DNA of 14,429 nt, from positions 326 through 14,754 of the forward strand of contig DQGR01000060.1 of assembly GCA_003524845.1 (NCBI GenBank). The letters are read 5' to 3'. Under the pieces are notes generated by a model that searched no databases, was not told the origin of the DNA, and worked only from the letters and a program-made list of their open reading frames with translations. This DNA is from Patescibacteria group bacterium. Its GTDB lineage: Bacteria; Patescibacteriota; Microgenomatia; UBA10105. Of this stretch, positions 1 through 5,141 are shown in pieces. Both the position numbers and the translations under genes were made by a program. Position 1 is the first letter of the stretch, and every line of letters begins with the position of its first letter.

Positions 1-41
1 AAACTTAACCCGGCGGAAAAACCGTACTATGTGATCAACCG
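1..41. repeat. 41-bp identical segment shared by the two DUF6922-like genes, copy 1
   Basis: Bases 1-41 equal 4893-4933 without a mismatch, and the identity may extend past the window start. The DNA right after it diverges strongly although the encoded proteins stay related. Confidence 0.85.
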
Positions 42-249
42 ACTAATTAATATGGGAAATATCGAAAGTGTTCGCTGGATGCTGAAATATTTTCCGCGTT
101 CTCTCATCCTGGACACGTTTAAAAAAATGCGTGACTTTAATGAAAAAACTGGAACTTTTTGGGCGCACTATTTACAAGTCAACCCGGAGGAGTTTATATG
201 CATGCAGGAACCTTATCGCAGTCAGCGCAAACAGCTCTGGCCATACTAG
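1..249 (+). CDS. DUF6922-like small protein, 3' part (partner of AbiEii), partial
   Basis: The frame is open from base 1 and ends at a TAG at 247-249, giving the last 82 residues of a protein whose start lies before the window. It aligns end to end with the C-terminal part of the gene at 4821-5141. Both share the start KLNPAEKPYYVINR, a central KMRDF, and the C-terminal tail QRKQLWPY. I recognise the family as resembling DUF6922, small proteins of unknown function often placed just before AbiEii-type nucleotidyltransferases. The next gene starts inside this one (52-nt overlap, different frame), so the two are almost certainly co-translated. By analogy with other two-gene AbiEii systems it may be the antitoxin or a regulator, but that is inference. 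The protein shows no obvious helix-turn-helix and no membrane segment. Confidence 0.7.
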   Translation, partial: KLNPAEKPYYVINRLINMGNIESVRWMLKYFPRSLILDTFKKMRDFNEKTGTFWAHYLQVNPEEFICMQEPYRSQRKQLWPY

Positions 250-833
250 GCAATTCGGAAATTCTAAAAGATGCATATCTGGCCGGAGGTTCCGCTTTAG
301 CGCTTCATTTAGGGCACCGTAAATCGTATGATTTCGATTTTTATACCCGTAATGATCTACCAGCTGCAGATGTTGCGTCGCAACTTGCAAAAATAGGTAA
401 TTTCCAAACTACACTACTTGAGCCGCCACATACTGTTTTGGGTTTATTTAACGACGTAAAATTCAGTCTGTTCAGGTACGACTATCCATTACTGAACGAA
501 TTACAACAATTTAATGGAATAGGCTTTGCTTCGATTCCGGATATTGCTACTATGAAACTTTCGGCAATTTGCGGTCGAGCAACAAAGCGTGATTATATAG
601 ATTTGTTTTTCATATCTAAACAATATTCATTTGAACAGTTGATCGAATTTTTCAAGCAAAAATTTGGGAAACTGGGAAACAATCTCTATTTTATATTAAA
701 ATCACTCAGCTATTTTGAAGACGCCGAAGCAGATGAGTTACCACAAATGCTCACCCCAGTTTCCTGGGATAAGGTCAAACAGTTTTTTGTCTCCGAATCC
801 ATGCGCCTCGCCAGAAAATATCTTGAAGAATAA
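198..833 (+). CDS. AbiEii/AbiGii-family nucleotidyltransferase toxin (copy A1)
   Basis: This 211-residue protein carries the AbiEii-type nucleotidyltransferase signatures: GGSAL at residues 30-34, Arg41 and the acidic DFD at 45-47 for metal and NTP binding, then DIATMKL (115-121) and KRDYIDL (130-136). Characterised members such as the MenT toxins transfer nucleotides to tRNA and block translation; in AbiE systems the enzyme is the toxin of a type IV TA pair. I chose the ATG at 198 because CCGGAGGAG lies just upstream at 184-192 and because it gives exactly the same 52-nt overlap with the preceding gene as in the paralog at 5090. An upstream in-frame ATG at 159 exists but has no such support. 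The last 25 codons are nearly identical in DNA to those of the paralog, while the middle is strongly diverged. The protein should be cytoplasmic. Confidence 0.85.
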   Translation: MHAGTLSQSAQTALAILGNSEILKDAYLAGGSALALHLGHRKSYDFDFYTRNDLPAADVASQLAKIGNFQTTLLEPPHTVLGLFNDVKFSLFRYDYPLLNELQQFNGIGFASIPDIATMKLSAICGRATKRDYIDLFFISKQYSFEQLIEFFKQKFGKLGNNLYFILKSLSYFEDAEADELPQMLTPVSWDKVKQFFVSESMRLARKYLEE

Positions 834-846
834 GAGAATCCGTTAA

Positions 847-857
847 TATGCTATACT
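847..857 (+). promoter_or_regulatory. Extended -10 promoter of module B1, apparently leaderless
   Basis: TG at 849-850, one base, then TATACT at 852-857 forms an extended -10 element. The expected transcription start, 6-7 bases downstream, falls on the start codon region (GTG 862 / ATG 865), so the mRNA would have no leader. A near-identical string, ATATGyTATACTTT, precedes the other mntA-like gene at 3008. Confidence 0.55.
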
Positions 858-864
858 TTCAGTG

Positions 865-1287
865 ATGAATATTCGAACCCCCATAGAACTGACTCAACCC
901 GATAATGAACTACTTACACCATTACCTATCGAAGCGCTCATTCTCTTTGGTTCGCATGCACAAAATGTAGCGTCTGAATGGAGTGACTATGATATTGCCG
1001 TCCTCGTTAAGTCTAACCTTTCCAAACAGCAACGAAAACAAATTTACGATAAGGTTTATGACTTAGTATCAAAAAAAATAAATCGCCTGGTCGATATTGA
1101 CATTGTATTTTTACCTGAGGCGCCGATGGAGCTGCAAAATCATGTGGCTAAATACGGAAAAGTACTCTATGAGCAAAATGCACAAGTCTTTCCCCGGTTT
1201 CGCGAATCAGTCATGCGAAATTATGCTGATTTTGCGCCACTGCGGCAAATTTTTCAAAACGCGACACTGGCTCGGATTACACCATGA
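865..1287 (+). CDS. mntA: MntA-type minimal nucleotidyltransferase antitoxin (copy B1)
   Basis: A 140-residue protein with the minimal nucleotidyltransferase signature GS-x10-D-x-D: Gly29-Ser30, Asp41 and Asp43, and a third acidic strand DID at 77-79. In MntA-HepT systems the MNT protein neutralises the HEPN RNase HepT by adding AMP to the tyrosine of its RX4HXY motif. The gene ends in an ATGA overlap with a following hepT frame, the usual operon order. That hepT frame has an in-frame stop, so this antitoxin probably lacks a functional toxin beside it. I chose ATG 865 over GTG 862 because the -10 box at 852-857 puts the transcription start at about 864. The C-terminal tail after residue 100 is helical in composition, as in other MntA proteins. 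Confidence 0.85.
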   Translation: MNIRTPIELTQPDNELLTPLPIEALILFGSHAQNVASEWSDYDIAVLVKSNLSKQQRKQIYDKVYDLVSKKINRLVDIDIVFLPEAPMELQNHVAKYGKVLYEQNAQVFPRFRESVMRNYADFAPLRQIFQNATLARITP

Positions 1288-1742
1288 ATCAATTGAACCT
1301 CGAGAGAGACATCATTGCCAAACGGGTTGAGGGAATTGAAGCTGAAATAGCCGAATTGACATAACTGGGTGAGCAAAGTTTAAATGAATTCACTGGTGGA
1401 ACGGGCTGGAAACTAGCCCAGTTTCATTTGCACCGGGCATTAGAAGGAGTATTTAATATTAGCACCCATATCCTGTCACGGATTCCCGGAGGTCAAGCTA
1501 CCCAGTATAAAGAAATAGCCCTCAAAATGGGGGAACACGGTATTGTCGAGAAAGAATTTGCACAAACCAAACTCGTTGAAATGGCAAAATATCGAAATCG
1601 CCTGGTGCATTTCTATGCGGAAATCAAACCCGAAGAACTCCATCAAATTATTCAAAATGACTTGTCAGATTTTGATGTTTTCCTCGCAGCAATCAAATCT
1701 TTACTTGCCAATCCAAACAAATTTGGTCTTACGATAGAGTAA
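1284..1742 (+). pseudogene. hepT: hepT-like HEPN RNase toxin, interrupted by a nonsense codon (copy B1)
   Basis: Read from ATG 1284, which overlaps the mntA stop as ATGA, the frame gives 26 residues, a TAA at 1362-1364, then 125 further in-frame residues to the stop at 1740-1742. Both sides look like one HepT (DUF86) protein. The N-terminal helix starts NLERDIIAKRVEGIE, and the downstream part contains RNRLVHFY, the RX4HXY motif in which Arg and His are catalytic and Tyr is the residue modified by MntA. The uninterrupted length would be 152 residues, close to the family norm. A 104-residue product could start at TTG 1428 but would lack the first helices and has no clear ribosome site. The most likely reading is a toxin inactivated by a point mutation. 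A sequencing error is possible. Confidence 0.75.
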
Positions 1743-1748
1743 AAAAAC

Positions 1749-1996
1749 TCAGGGGTGAAAGTGCCGATCAATCACTCCTGCATTTCCCTCTTTTTGAATA
1801 TTTCCTTTTCGCAATAACACTACCCGCTCACAGTTTTGTTTTATATAATCCAACCAGTGGCTGACAATAATAATCGTTTTTCCCTGGCGAAAGAATTCCT
1901 GCATTTTATTTAGAGATTTTTCGCGAAAATTAGTATCTCCGGCACTCATGTTTTCGTCTAGTATTAAGATTTCCGGATCGGCGTGGACGGCGACGA
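1749..1996 (-). pseudogene. wzt 3'-end fragment 1 (truncated ABC ATPase remnant)
   Basis: On the minus strand this encodes the last ~83 residues of a Wzt-like ATPase, beginning near AVHADPEILILDEN and ending RHFHP before a TGA. It matches the full Wzt at 5730-6470 from about residue 167 to its end and keeps Walker B (ILILDE), the D-loop region and the switch histidine (VSHW). The Walker A and signature regions are absent. Similarity to wzt stops near 1996, and the next gene's stop codon lies at 2014. The stop of this fragment is only 6 bases from the end of the hepT frame at 1742. It has no promoter or start and cannot work as an ATPase, so I read it as a displaced gene end. Confidence 0.85.
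1861..1960. repeat. 100-bp perfect direct repeat, copy 1 (within wzt fragment 1)
   Basis: These 100 bases are identical by eye to 2840-2939, in the same orientation, inside two wzt fragments. The flanks differ on both sides. The second copy's identity ends exactly at the Walker B leucine codon. Confidence 0.85.
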
Positions 1997-2013
1997 GATT
2001 CGGGGTTGAAACT

Positions 2014-2334
2014 TTAGACTGATATTCCATGTTTGCGGATTTCATTGGCGAGTGGATCCCACGGATCAGTAAGGTCATCCGGATGGTACGGGTGAGGCTC
2101 GATTCTCCAATCTATGCCGTCGGTGAACCGACTGAGCATGACACGTTCATCATGTCGATCGTGTCCGAGATGTGGGGACACCACGCATACATCAATATCA
2201 CTATATTGACTCGCGGTACCTTTGGCCTGCGAACCAAAAACAATTACCTGAGTAATCGGAAATTCTCGTTCAAGTATTTCTTTGTAACGCAGTATTAGAT
2301 TTTGAATGACAGGTTTCAGATGCTTTTGAGCCAT
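2014..2334 (-). CDS. MNT-domain nucleotidyltransferase, HEPN partner (copy C1)
   Basis: A 106-residue minimal nucleotidyltransferase with Gly34-Ser35, ten residues, then Asp46 and Asp48 (GSQAKG...SDIDV). A conserved downstream stretch, IEPHPYHPDD, is shared with the copy at 4444-4773 and probably holds the third acidic residue. It is the likely antitoxin of the HEPN gene that precedes it on the minus strand; the two overlap by 19 nt (2316-2334), which implies translational coupling. No good Shine-Dalgarno is visible before ATG 2332-2334. Its stop codon lies only about 18 bp from the truncated edge of wzt fragment 1. The protein lacks the C-terminal tail seen in the two MntA-type proteins of this window, so it belongs to a different MNT subfamily. 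Confidence 0.85.
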   Translation of the reverse strand: MAQKHLKPVIQNLILRYKEILEREFPITQVIVFGSQAKGTASQYSDIDVCVVSPHLGHDRHDERVMLSRFTDGIDWRIEPHPYHPDDLTDPWDPLANEIRKHGISV

Positions 2335-2699
2335 AGCAACAACTTTTTTGTAACGCTAAACCACTTTTCGGAAAAATCCTTCGTGGCTTTTTTGTAAAAT
2401 TTAAGTTTGTAGTCATCGTAACGCGCTTCAACATTAAATGTATTAATCTCTCGTAGTTGTTCAAGCGTTGCTTCCGGAAGTTTAATTTTTGCCTTATCCG
2501 TAAGTAACAGCAGATTATGGAGTGGGGGGGGAACATTACCAATTTTAGTTACGTATACGGATTTAAGCATTTTCTCGACCGCTAAATGACAAAAAAACAG
2601 GGCATGATGATAGCGTTCGGCAATCATCAACTCCTCAGCGGTTTTAAGGGCGTCATTGGCTCCAGCCAACCAAAACTCTACCACATCTTGAGCTGTCAT
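2316..2699 (-). CDS. HEPN-domain protein, probable toxin (copy C1)
   Basis: A 127-residue all-helical HEPN protein. It has the typical N-terminal FWLAGANDALKTAEEL, then RYHHALFFCHLAVEKMLK (about 29-46) and a VPPPLHNL turn (57-64). The last helix pair begins at ARYDDYK (92-98). HEPN toxins are RNases using an R-x4-6-H pair. In the sister copy the sequence at this place reads R-YDDYK-H, but here the final histidine is Leu99, so activity is uncertain. Transcription should start at or next to ATG 2697-2699 from the -10 box at 2706-2711. The prolines are encoded by a run of eight Cs (plus-strand G-run 2524-2531), a likely slippage site. It is paired with the MNT gene it overlaps. Confidence 0.82.
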   Translation of the reverse strand: MTAQDVVEFWLAGANDALKTAEELMIAERYHHALFFCHLAVEKMLKSVYVTKIGNVPPPLHNLLLLTDKAKIKLPEATLEQLREINTFNVEARYDDYKLKFYKKATKDFSEKWFSVTKKLLLWLKSI

Positions 2700-2705
2700 A
2701 CTCCT

Positions 2706-2714
2706 AGTATATCA
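2706..2714 (-). promoter_or_regulatory. Extended -10 promoter of module C1, apparently leaderless
   Basis: On the minus strand TG-A-TATACT occupies 2714 down to 2706, with six bases before the ATG at 2699. The expected transcription start falls on the start codon. An AGGAG lies within those six bases but is too close to the ATG to be a normal Shine-Dalgarno. Confidence 0.55.
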
Positions 2715-2742
2715 GAAATTCCTACCTGTTTACCAGATCGTA

Positions 2743-2940
2743 TCATTTAGCTAAGTGGGATTTTCCAACTTTTCCAATTTTGCCTTTTTCCATCAGAATC
2801 ACTCGCTCACAGATTTGTTTTATGTACTCCAGCCAATGACTGACAATAATAATCGTTTTTCCCTGGCGAAAGAATTCCTGCATTTTATTTAGAGATTTTT
2901 CGCGAAAATTAGTATCTCCGGCACTCATGTTTTCGTCTAA
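2743..2940 (-). pseudogene. wzt 3'-end fragment 2 (truncated ABC ATPase remnant)
   Basis: The minus-strand frame reads LDENMSAGDTNF through VSHWLEY to a C-terminal KSHLAK and a TGA at 2743-2745. It equals the last ~66 residues of a Wzt-type ATPase, from the Walker B Leu-Asp-Glu to the end. Similarity to wzt stops exactly at the leucine codon (2938-2940); upstream DNA is unrelated and leads into the promoter of module B2. It shares a perfect 100-bp stretch with fragment 1 but has a different C-terminal tail. No usable start or promoter is present. Confidence 0.85.
2840..2939. repeat. 100-bp perfect direct repeat, copy 2 (within wzt fragment 2)
   Basis: Identical by eye to 1861-1960. Recombination between the copies would delete the whole C1 module between them, a loss of 979 bp. 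Confidence 0.85.
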
Positions 2941-2988
2941 ATCCAAACATTAGTTAATACAGTCGGCAAGGTCAACTTTCTCTCGAGA

Positions 2989-2999
2989 TATGTTATACT
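2989..2999 (+). promoter_or_regulatory. Extended -10 promoter of module B2, apparently leaderless
   Basis: TG 2991-2992, one base, TATACT 2994-2999. ATG 3008 is eight bases downstream, leaving a leader of 0-2 nt. An upstream in-frame ATG at 2990 overlaps the promoter and is therefore unlikely to be the start. Confidence 0.55.
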
Positions 3000-3007
3000 T
3001 TATAACA

Positions 3008-3433
3008 ATGAAAACAGTACTTAATCCTCACTTCATAAGAACTATCATAACGCATTCAAGCAAGGAAACTGACATTGTAGCTGCGTATTTGTTTGGTTCA
3101 TATGCCTATGGCAAACCTACCAATACAAGCGACATTGATCTCGGTTTTCTCTGTTTGAGTAAGCAAAGCGTTCCCATTGTAGCATTTTCATCAAATGTTT
3201 CTCGGGCACTGCCGGAAAAAGAAGTCGATGTGGTGATTGCCGATTTAACTGACAAGCCACTCTTACTTACCGAAATCATCAAAGGCAAGCTTATCTATGA
3301 AAAGAGTGCTGATGAGCGAATACTGCTTGAAACCCGGATACGAAAATTAAATGAAGATTATACCCACCTTATGCGGATTAAAGCATACTATCTTAATAAA
3401 TCCTTTACTGAAGGAATTTATGCCGTTAAATAA
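3008..3433 (+). CDS. mntA: MntA-type minimal nucleotidyltransferase antitoxin (copy B2)
   Basis: This 141-residue protein has Gly30-Ser31, ten residues, Asp42-Ile-Asp44 and a third aspartate at 74 (EVDVVI), which is the complete MntA active site. The C-terminal region (about 100-141) is the charged helical tail usual for MntA. The gene overlaps the following hepT by 14 nt, giving a standard mntA-hepT operon; MntA would modify the HepT tyrosine with AMP and silence it. I placed the start at 3008 because the promoter TATACT at 2994-2999 excludes the in-frame ATG at 2990. There is no Shine-Dalgarno, consistent with a leaderless transcript. The module lies between the cut edge of wzt fragment 2 and the stop of fragment 3. 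Confidence 0.87.
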   Translation: MKTVLNPHFIRTIITHSSKETDIVAAYLFGSYAYGKPTNTSDIDLGFLCLSKQSVPIVAFSSNVSRALPEKEVDVVIADLTDKPLLLTEIIKGKLIYEKSADERILLETRIRKLNEDYTHLMRIKAYYLNKSFTEGIYAVK

Positions 3434-3842
3434 AATAATTGTACAGGATCTTTTGGATCAATTAAAAAACTATGTGTATGATCTTGAGTCGATGAATTTC
3501 ACGCTTGTTGAGCTTGAACAAAATCGGGATATTCAACATTTGATCAATCACCGGCTGCATACAGCTGTCGAAATTAGCATTGATATCGCGATGCATATTG
3601 CTTCAGCGCTTGAACTTCCTGGCCGCGAAAGCGCCGTAGATGTTATCCTGCTGCTTGGCCAGGAAAATATTATTCCAATGAAGCTTGCCAAGTCATTTCA
3701 AAAAGCGCCAAAACTGAGAAATTTATTAGTTCACGGCTATGCTAAAGTTGATTATTCAATGTTATTTCGTGATTTACCGCAAGACATAAAAGAAATTAAA
3801 CTGTTTGCCAATGCTATTCAAAAATATCTAGAGATTATATAG
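3420..3842 (+). CDS. hepT: HepT-type HEPN RNase toxin (copy B2, intact)
   Basis: A 140-residue HepT (DUF86) protein with the complete RX4HXY motif: Arg100, His105 and Tyr107 in RNLLVHGY. In this family Arg and His cut RNA (tRNA is the known target in some systems) and the Tyr is the site of AMP addition by the partner. I chose ATG 3420 because AAGGAA lies upstream at 3411-3416 and the start overlaps the mntA end by 14 nt, as expected for coupling; an earlier ATG at 3351 would lie deep inside mntA. The stop codon is 4 bases from the TGA of wzt fragment 3. Of the toxin genes in the window this is the one whose frame and catalytic residues look most fully intact. Confidence 0.87.
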   Translation: MPLNKIIVQDLLDQLKNYVYDLESMNFTLVELEQNRDIQHLINHRLHTAVEISIDIAMHIASALELPGRESAVDVILLLGQENIIPMKLAKSFQKAPKLRNLLVHGYAKVDYSMLFRDLPQDIKEIKLFANAIQKYLEII

Positions 3843-3846
3843 TTTC

Positions 3847-4020
3847 TCACGGACTTAATTTCCCTAATCTCATCTCCAGCACCCGCTCACAATTTTGTTT
3901 TATATACTCCAGCCAGTGGCTGACGATAATAATCGTTTTTCCAGATTTAAAAAACTCCTGAATTTTTGCTTGTGCTTTTTTATGAAAATTAGCATCTCCT
4001 TCGCTCATGTTTTCATCTAA
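3847..4020 (-). pseudogene. wzt 3'-end fragment 3 (truncated ABC ATPase remnant)
   Basis: The minus strand reads LDENMSEGDANFHKKAQAK through GKTIIIVSHWLEY to a C-terminal RLGKLSP and TGA at 3847-3849, the last ~58 residues of a Wzt-like ATPase. It resembles the full wzt at 5730 more than fragments 1 and 2 do: the QAKIQEFFKSGKT stretch is shared. Its similarity ends at the same Walker B leucine codon (4018-4020) as fragment 2. The C-terminus is shorter than that of the full gene. It has no start or promoter. I found it by translating the minus strand here. Confidence 0.82.
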
Positions 4021-4052
4021 AATTTGAATCTCTGAAACTGGTTTATTTAACC

Positions 4053-4082
4053 TTGTTTTTCACTAGAATAAATAGGTATAAT
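4053..4082 (+). promoter_or_regulatory. Promoter of module C2
   Basis: TTGTTT (4053-4058), an 18-base spacer, and a consensus TATAAT (4077-4082). The predicted start near 4089 leaves a leader of only about 3-4 nt before ATG 4093. Confidence 0.6.
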
Positions 4083-4092
4083 ACACTATACC

Positions 4093-4465
4093 ATGACAAA
4101 TGGAGAAGCAACTGCATACTGGTTTGAATCGGCAAAGCAAAATATCGTTGTTGCAAAAGTTGAAGCATTACGATTGGTCACTTTTTTTCTGGCATTTGGC
4201 TCTAGAAAAAATACTTAAAGGATTAATTACCAAGCATGAGAAAATTCCACCACCAGTTCATAGACTTGATAAACTTGCGCTACTTGCAGAAATAAAACTA
4301 ACTTCGGAACAAGTAGACCAGCTTAAAGAAATTTCGTCATTTAACCTCGAAGCTAGATACGACGATTATAAGCATAAATTTTATAAAAAGGCGACAAAAG
4401 AGTTTGCACTTCGATGGATAAAAATTTGTGGAGGATTCTACCTATGGCTTCTCAAAAAAAGTTGA
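4093..4465 (+). pseudogene. HEPN toxin gene with frameshift (copy C2)
   Basis: From ATG 4093 the frame reads MTNGEATAYWFESAKQNIVV, matching the N-terminal helix of the HEPN protein at 2316-2699. After about 4164 the match moves to the next frame, which continues HYDWSLFFWHLALEKILK, VPPPVHR-like IPPPVHR, ARYDDYKHKF and on to the stop at 4463-4465. Counting from the shared Trp to the shared Tyr, this copy is 11 nt short of its sister, so an 11-bp deletion explains the shift. ATG 4100 opens the second frame but replaces the conserved first helix with unrelated residues. The C-terminal half keeps R-x5-H, the presumed HEPN catalytic pair, which the intact sister lacks. I consider the gene inactive unless the shift is a sequencing error. 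Confidence 0.75.
4430..4434 (+). promoter_or_regulatory. Shine-Dalgarno for the C2 MNT gene
   Basis: GGAGG with a 9-base gap to ATG 4444, inside the HEPN reading frame. It fixes the MNT start and would allow the antitoxin to be made even though the HEPN frame is broken. Confidence 0.65.
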
Positions 4466-4773
4466 CTAAGGAAATCGCGTTACAAGTTTCTCGTTTTGCC
4501 AAGCAACTACAACTAAGCAAAATACCTGTCAACCATCTAATAGTTTTTGGTTCGCAGGCGAAGGGAGATGCAAAACCATGGAGTGATATTGATATATGTG
4601 TAATATCCGACACCTTCGGGAAGGATCGCCACAGAGAAAGAGTGACTTTGATGAAGCTGACCGACGAAAAAACAATCGACATAGAACCTCACCCGTACCA
4701 TCCGCGTGATTTTGCCGACAAATGGGACCCGCTGGCTCATGAAATCAAAAAATACGGTATTGTAATTAAGTAA
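4444..4773 (+). CDS. MNT-domain nucleotidyltransferase, HEPN partner (copy C2)
   Basis: A 109-residue minimal nucleotidyltransferase with Gly36-Ser37, ten residues, Asp48-Ile-Asp50, and the conserved DIEPHPYHPRDF stretch supplying a further acidic residue. It is closely related to the MNT at 2014-2334. The start at ATG 4444 is supported by GGAGG at 4430-4434 and gives a 22-nt overlap with the HEPN frame. Because that HEPN gene is frameshifted, this looks like an antitoxin left without its own toxin; it might still act on the related HEPN at 2316-2699 (inference). The TAA stop overlaps a possible ATG (TAATG, 4771-4775) in frame with the next gene. Confidence 0.85.
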   Translation: MASQKKLTKEIALQVSRFAKQLQLSKIPVNHLIVFGSQAKGDAKPWSDIDICVISDTFGKDRHRERVTLMKLTDEKTIDIEPHPYHPRDFADKWDPLAHEIKKYGIVIK

Positions 4774-4790
4774 TGTTTAAGCATGATGAT

Positions 4791-4807
4791 CCCTTAAACT
4801 TAAAGGG
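4791..4807. repeat. Imperfect palindrome upstream of module A2, possible operator
   Basis: CCCTTAAACTTAAAGGG is a 17-base inverted repeat with one mismatched pair around a central base. It ends one base before the -10 box (TATAAT 4809-4814), where a repressor would block transcription. No repressor for it is identified; the adjacent DUF6922-like protein is one candidate by position only. Confidence 0.4.
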
Positions 4808-4808
4808 C

Positions 4809-4814
4809 TATAAT
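4809..4814 (+). promoter_or_regulatory. -10 box of module A2, apparently leaderless
   Basis: A consensus TATAAT six bases before ATG 4821. Transcription would start on the start codon. No clear -35 is seen at 17 bases. Confidence 0.5.
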
Positions 4815-4820
4815 ACTATC

Positions 4821-5141
4821 ATGAGTAAAAATCAGTTGCCAACACGGCTACCGGAGTCGTTGTATCGGTTTTTTTGGGACATAGACGCTCGCAAACTTAA
4901 CCCGGCGGAAAAACCGTACTATGTGATCAACCGCCTTCTGGATAAAGGGAATCTGGAAGCTGCAAAATGGGTATTGGGAAATTACCCTAAAGATCTTATT
5001 GCCGAAACTTTCAGAAAAATGCGCGATTTTTCACCATGGAATGGCCGTTTCTGGACTCATTATTTGGGGCTTTCTGAAAAGGAGGTTGCGTGTTTGCAAA
5101 CGTTTTATCTCAATCAGCGCAAACAGCTCTGGCCGTATTAG
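4821..5141 (+). CDS. DUF6922-like small protein, partner of AbiEii (copy A2)
   Basis: A 106-residue protein beginning MSKNQLPTRLPESLYRFFWD. It contains the short LPxxL...FFWDID pattern, a helical middle (INRLLDKGNLEAAKWVLGNY) and the tail QRKQLWPY. I relate it to DUF6922, a family of unknown function commonly next to AbiEii nucleotidyltransferases. I prefer ATG 4821 because TATAAT lies six bases upstream; a start at 4773 would add 16 residues and overlap the previous stop as TAATG, and cannot be excluded. The next gene starts 52 nt before this one ends, exactly as in the copy at 1-249. Bases 4893-4933 are identical to window bases 1-41. A role as antitoxin or regulator is inferred from position only. 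Confidence 0.75.
   Translation: MSKNQLPTRLPESLYRFFWDIDARKLNPAEKPYYVINRLLDKGNLEAAKWVLGNYPKDLIAETFRKMRDFSPWNGRFWTHYLGLSEKEVACLQTFYLNQRKQLWPY
4893..4933. repeat. 41-bp identical segment shared by the two DUF6922-like genes, copy 2
   Basis: Matches window bases 1-41 exactly. Together with the near-identical AbiEii 3' ends (about 745-822 and 5636-5713) it brackets a diverged middle. Confidence 0.85.
5077..5085 (+). promoter_or_regulatory. Shine-Dalgarno for AbiEii copy A2
   Basis: AAAAGGAGG precedes the GTG start at 5090. It decides for this start despite the non-ATG codon and reproduces the 52-nt overlap of the paralogous pair. Confidence 0.6.

Noticed and set aside
1362..1364. Stop codon in hepT explained by an alternative genetic code
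   Set aside because: The codon is TAA, and TAA ends several intact genes here. CPR recoding known to me concerns TGA, which also serves as a normal stop in this window (for example at 1285-1287).
1749..2078. A 109-codon minus-strand frame as a separate small ATPase gene
   Set aside because: Its first ~25 codons overlap the MNT gene in another frame, and only the 3' part resembles wzt. It lacks Walker A and the signature motif, so it is a gene remnant.
4182..4188. Seven Ts in the C2 HEPN gene as the cause of a programmed or slippage frameshift
   Set aside because: The match to the sister protein is already in the second frame before the T-run (HYDW is encoded at about 4165-4176), so the shift lies upstream of it.
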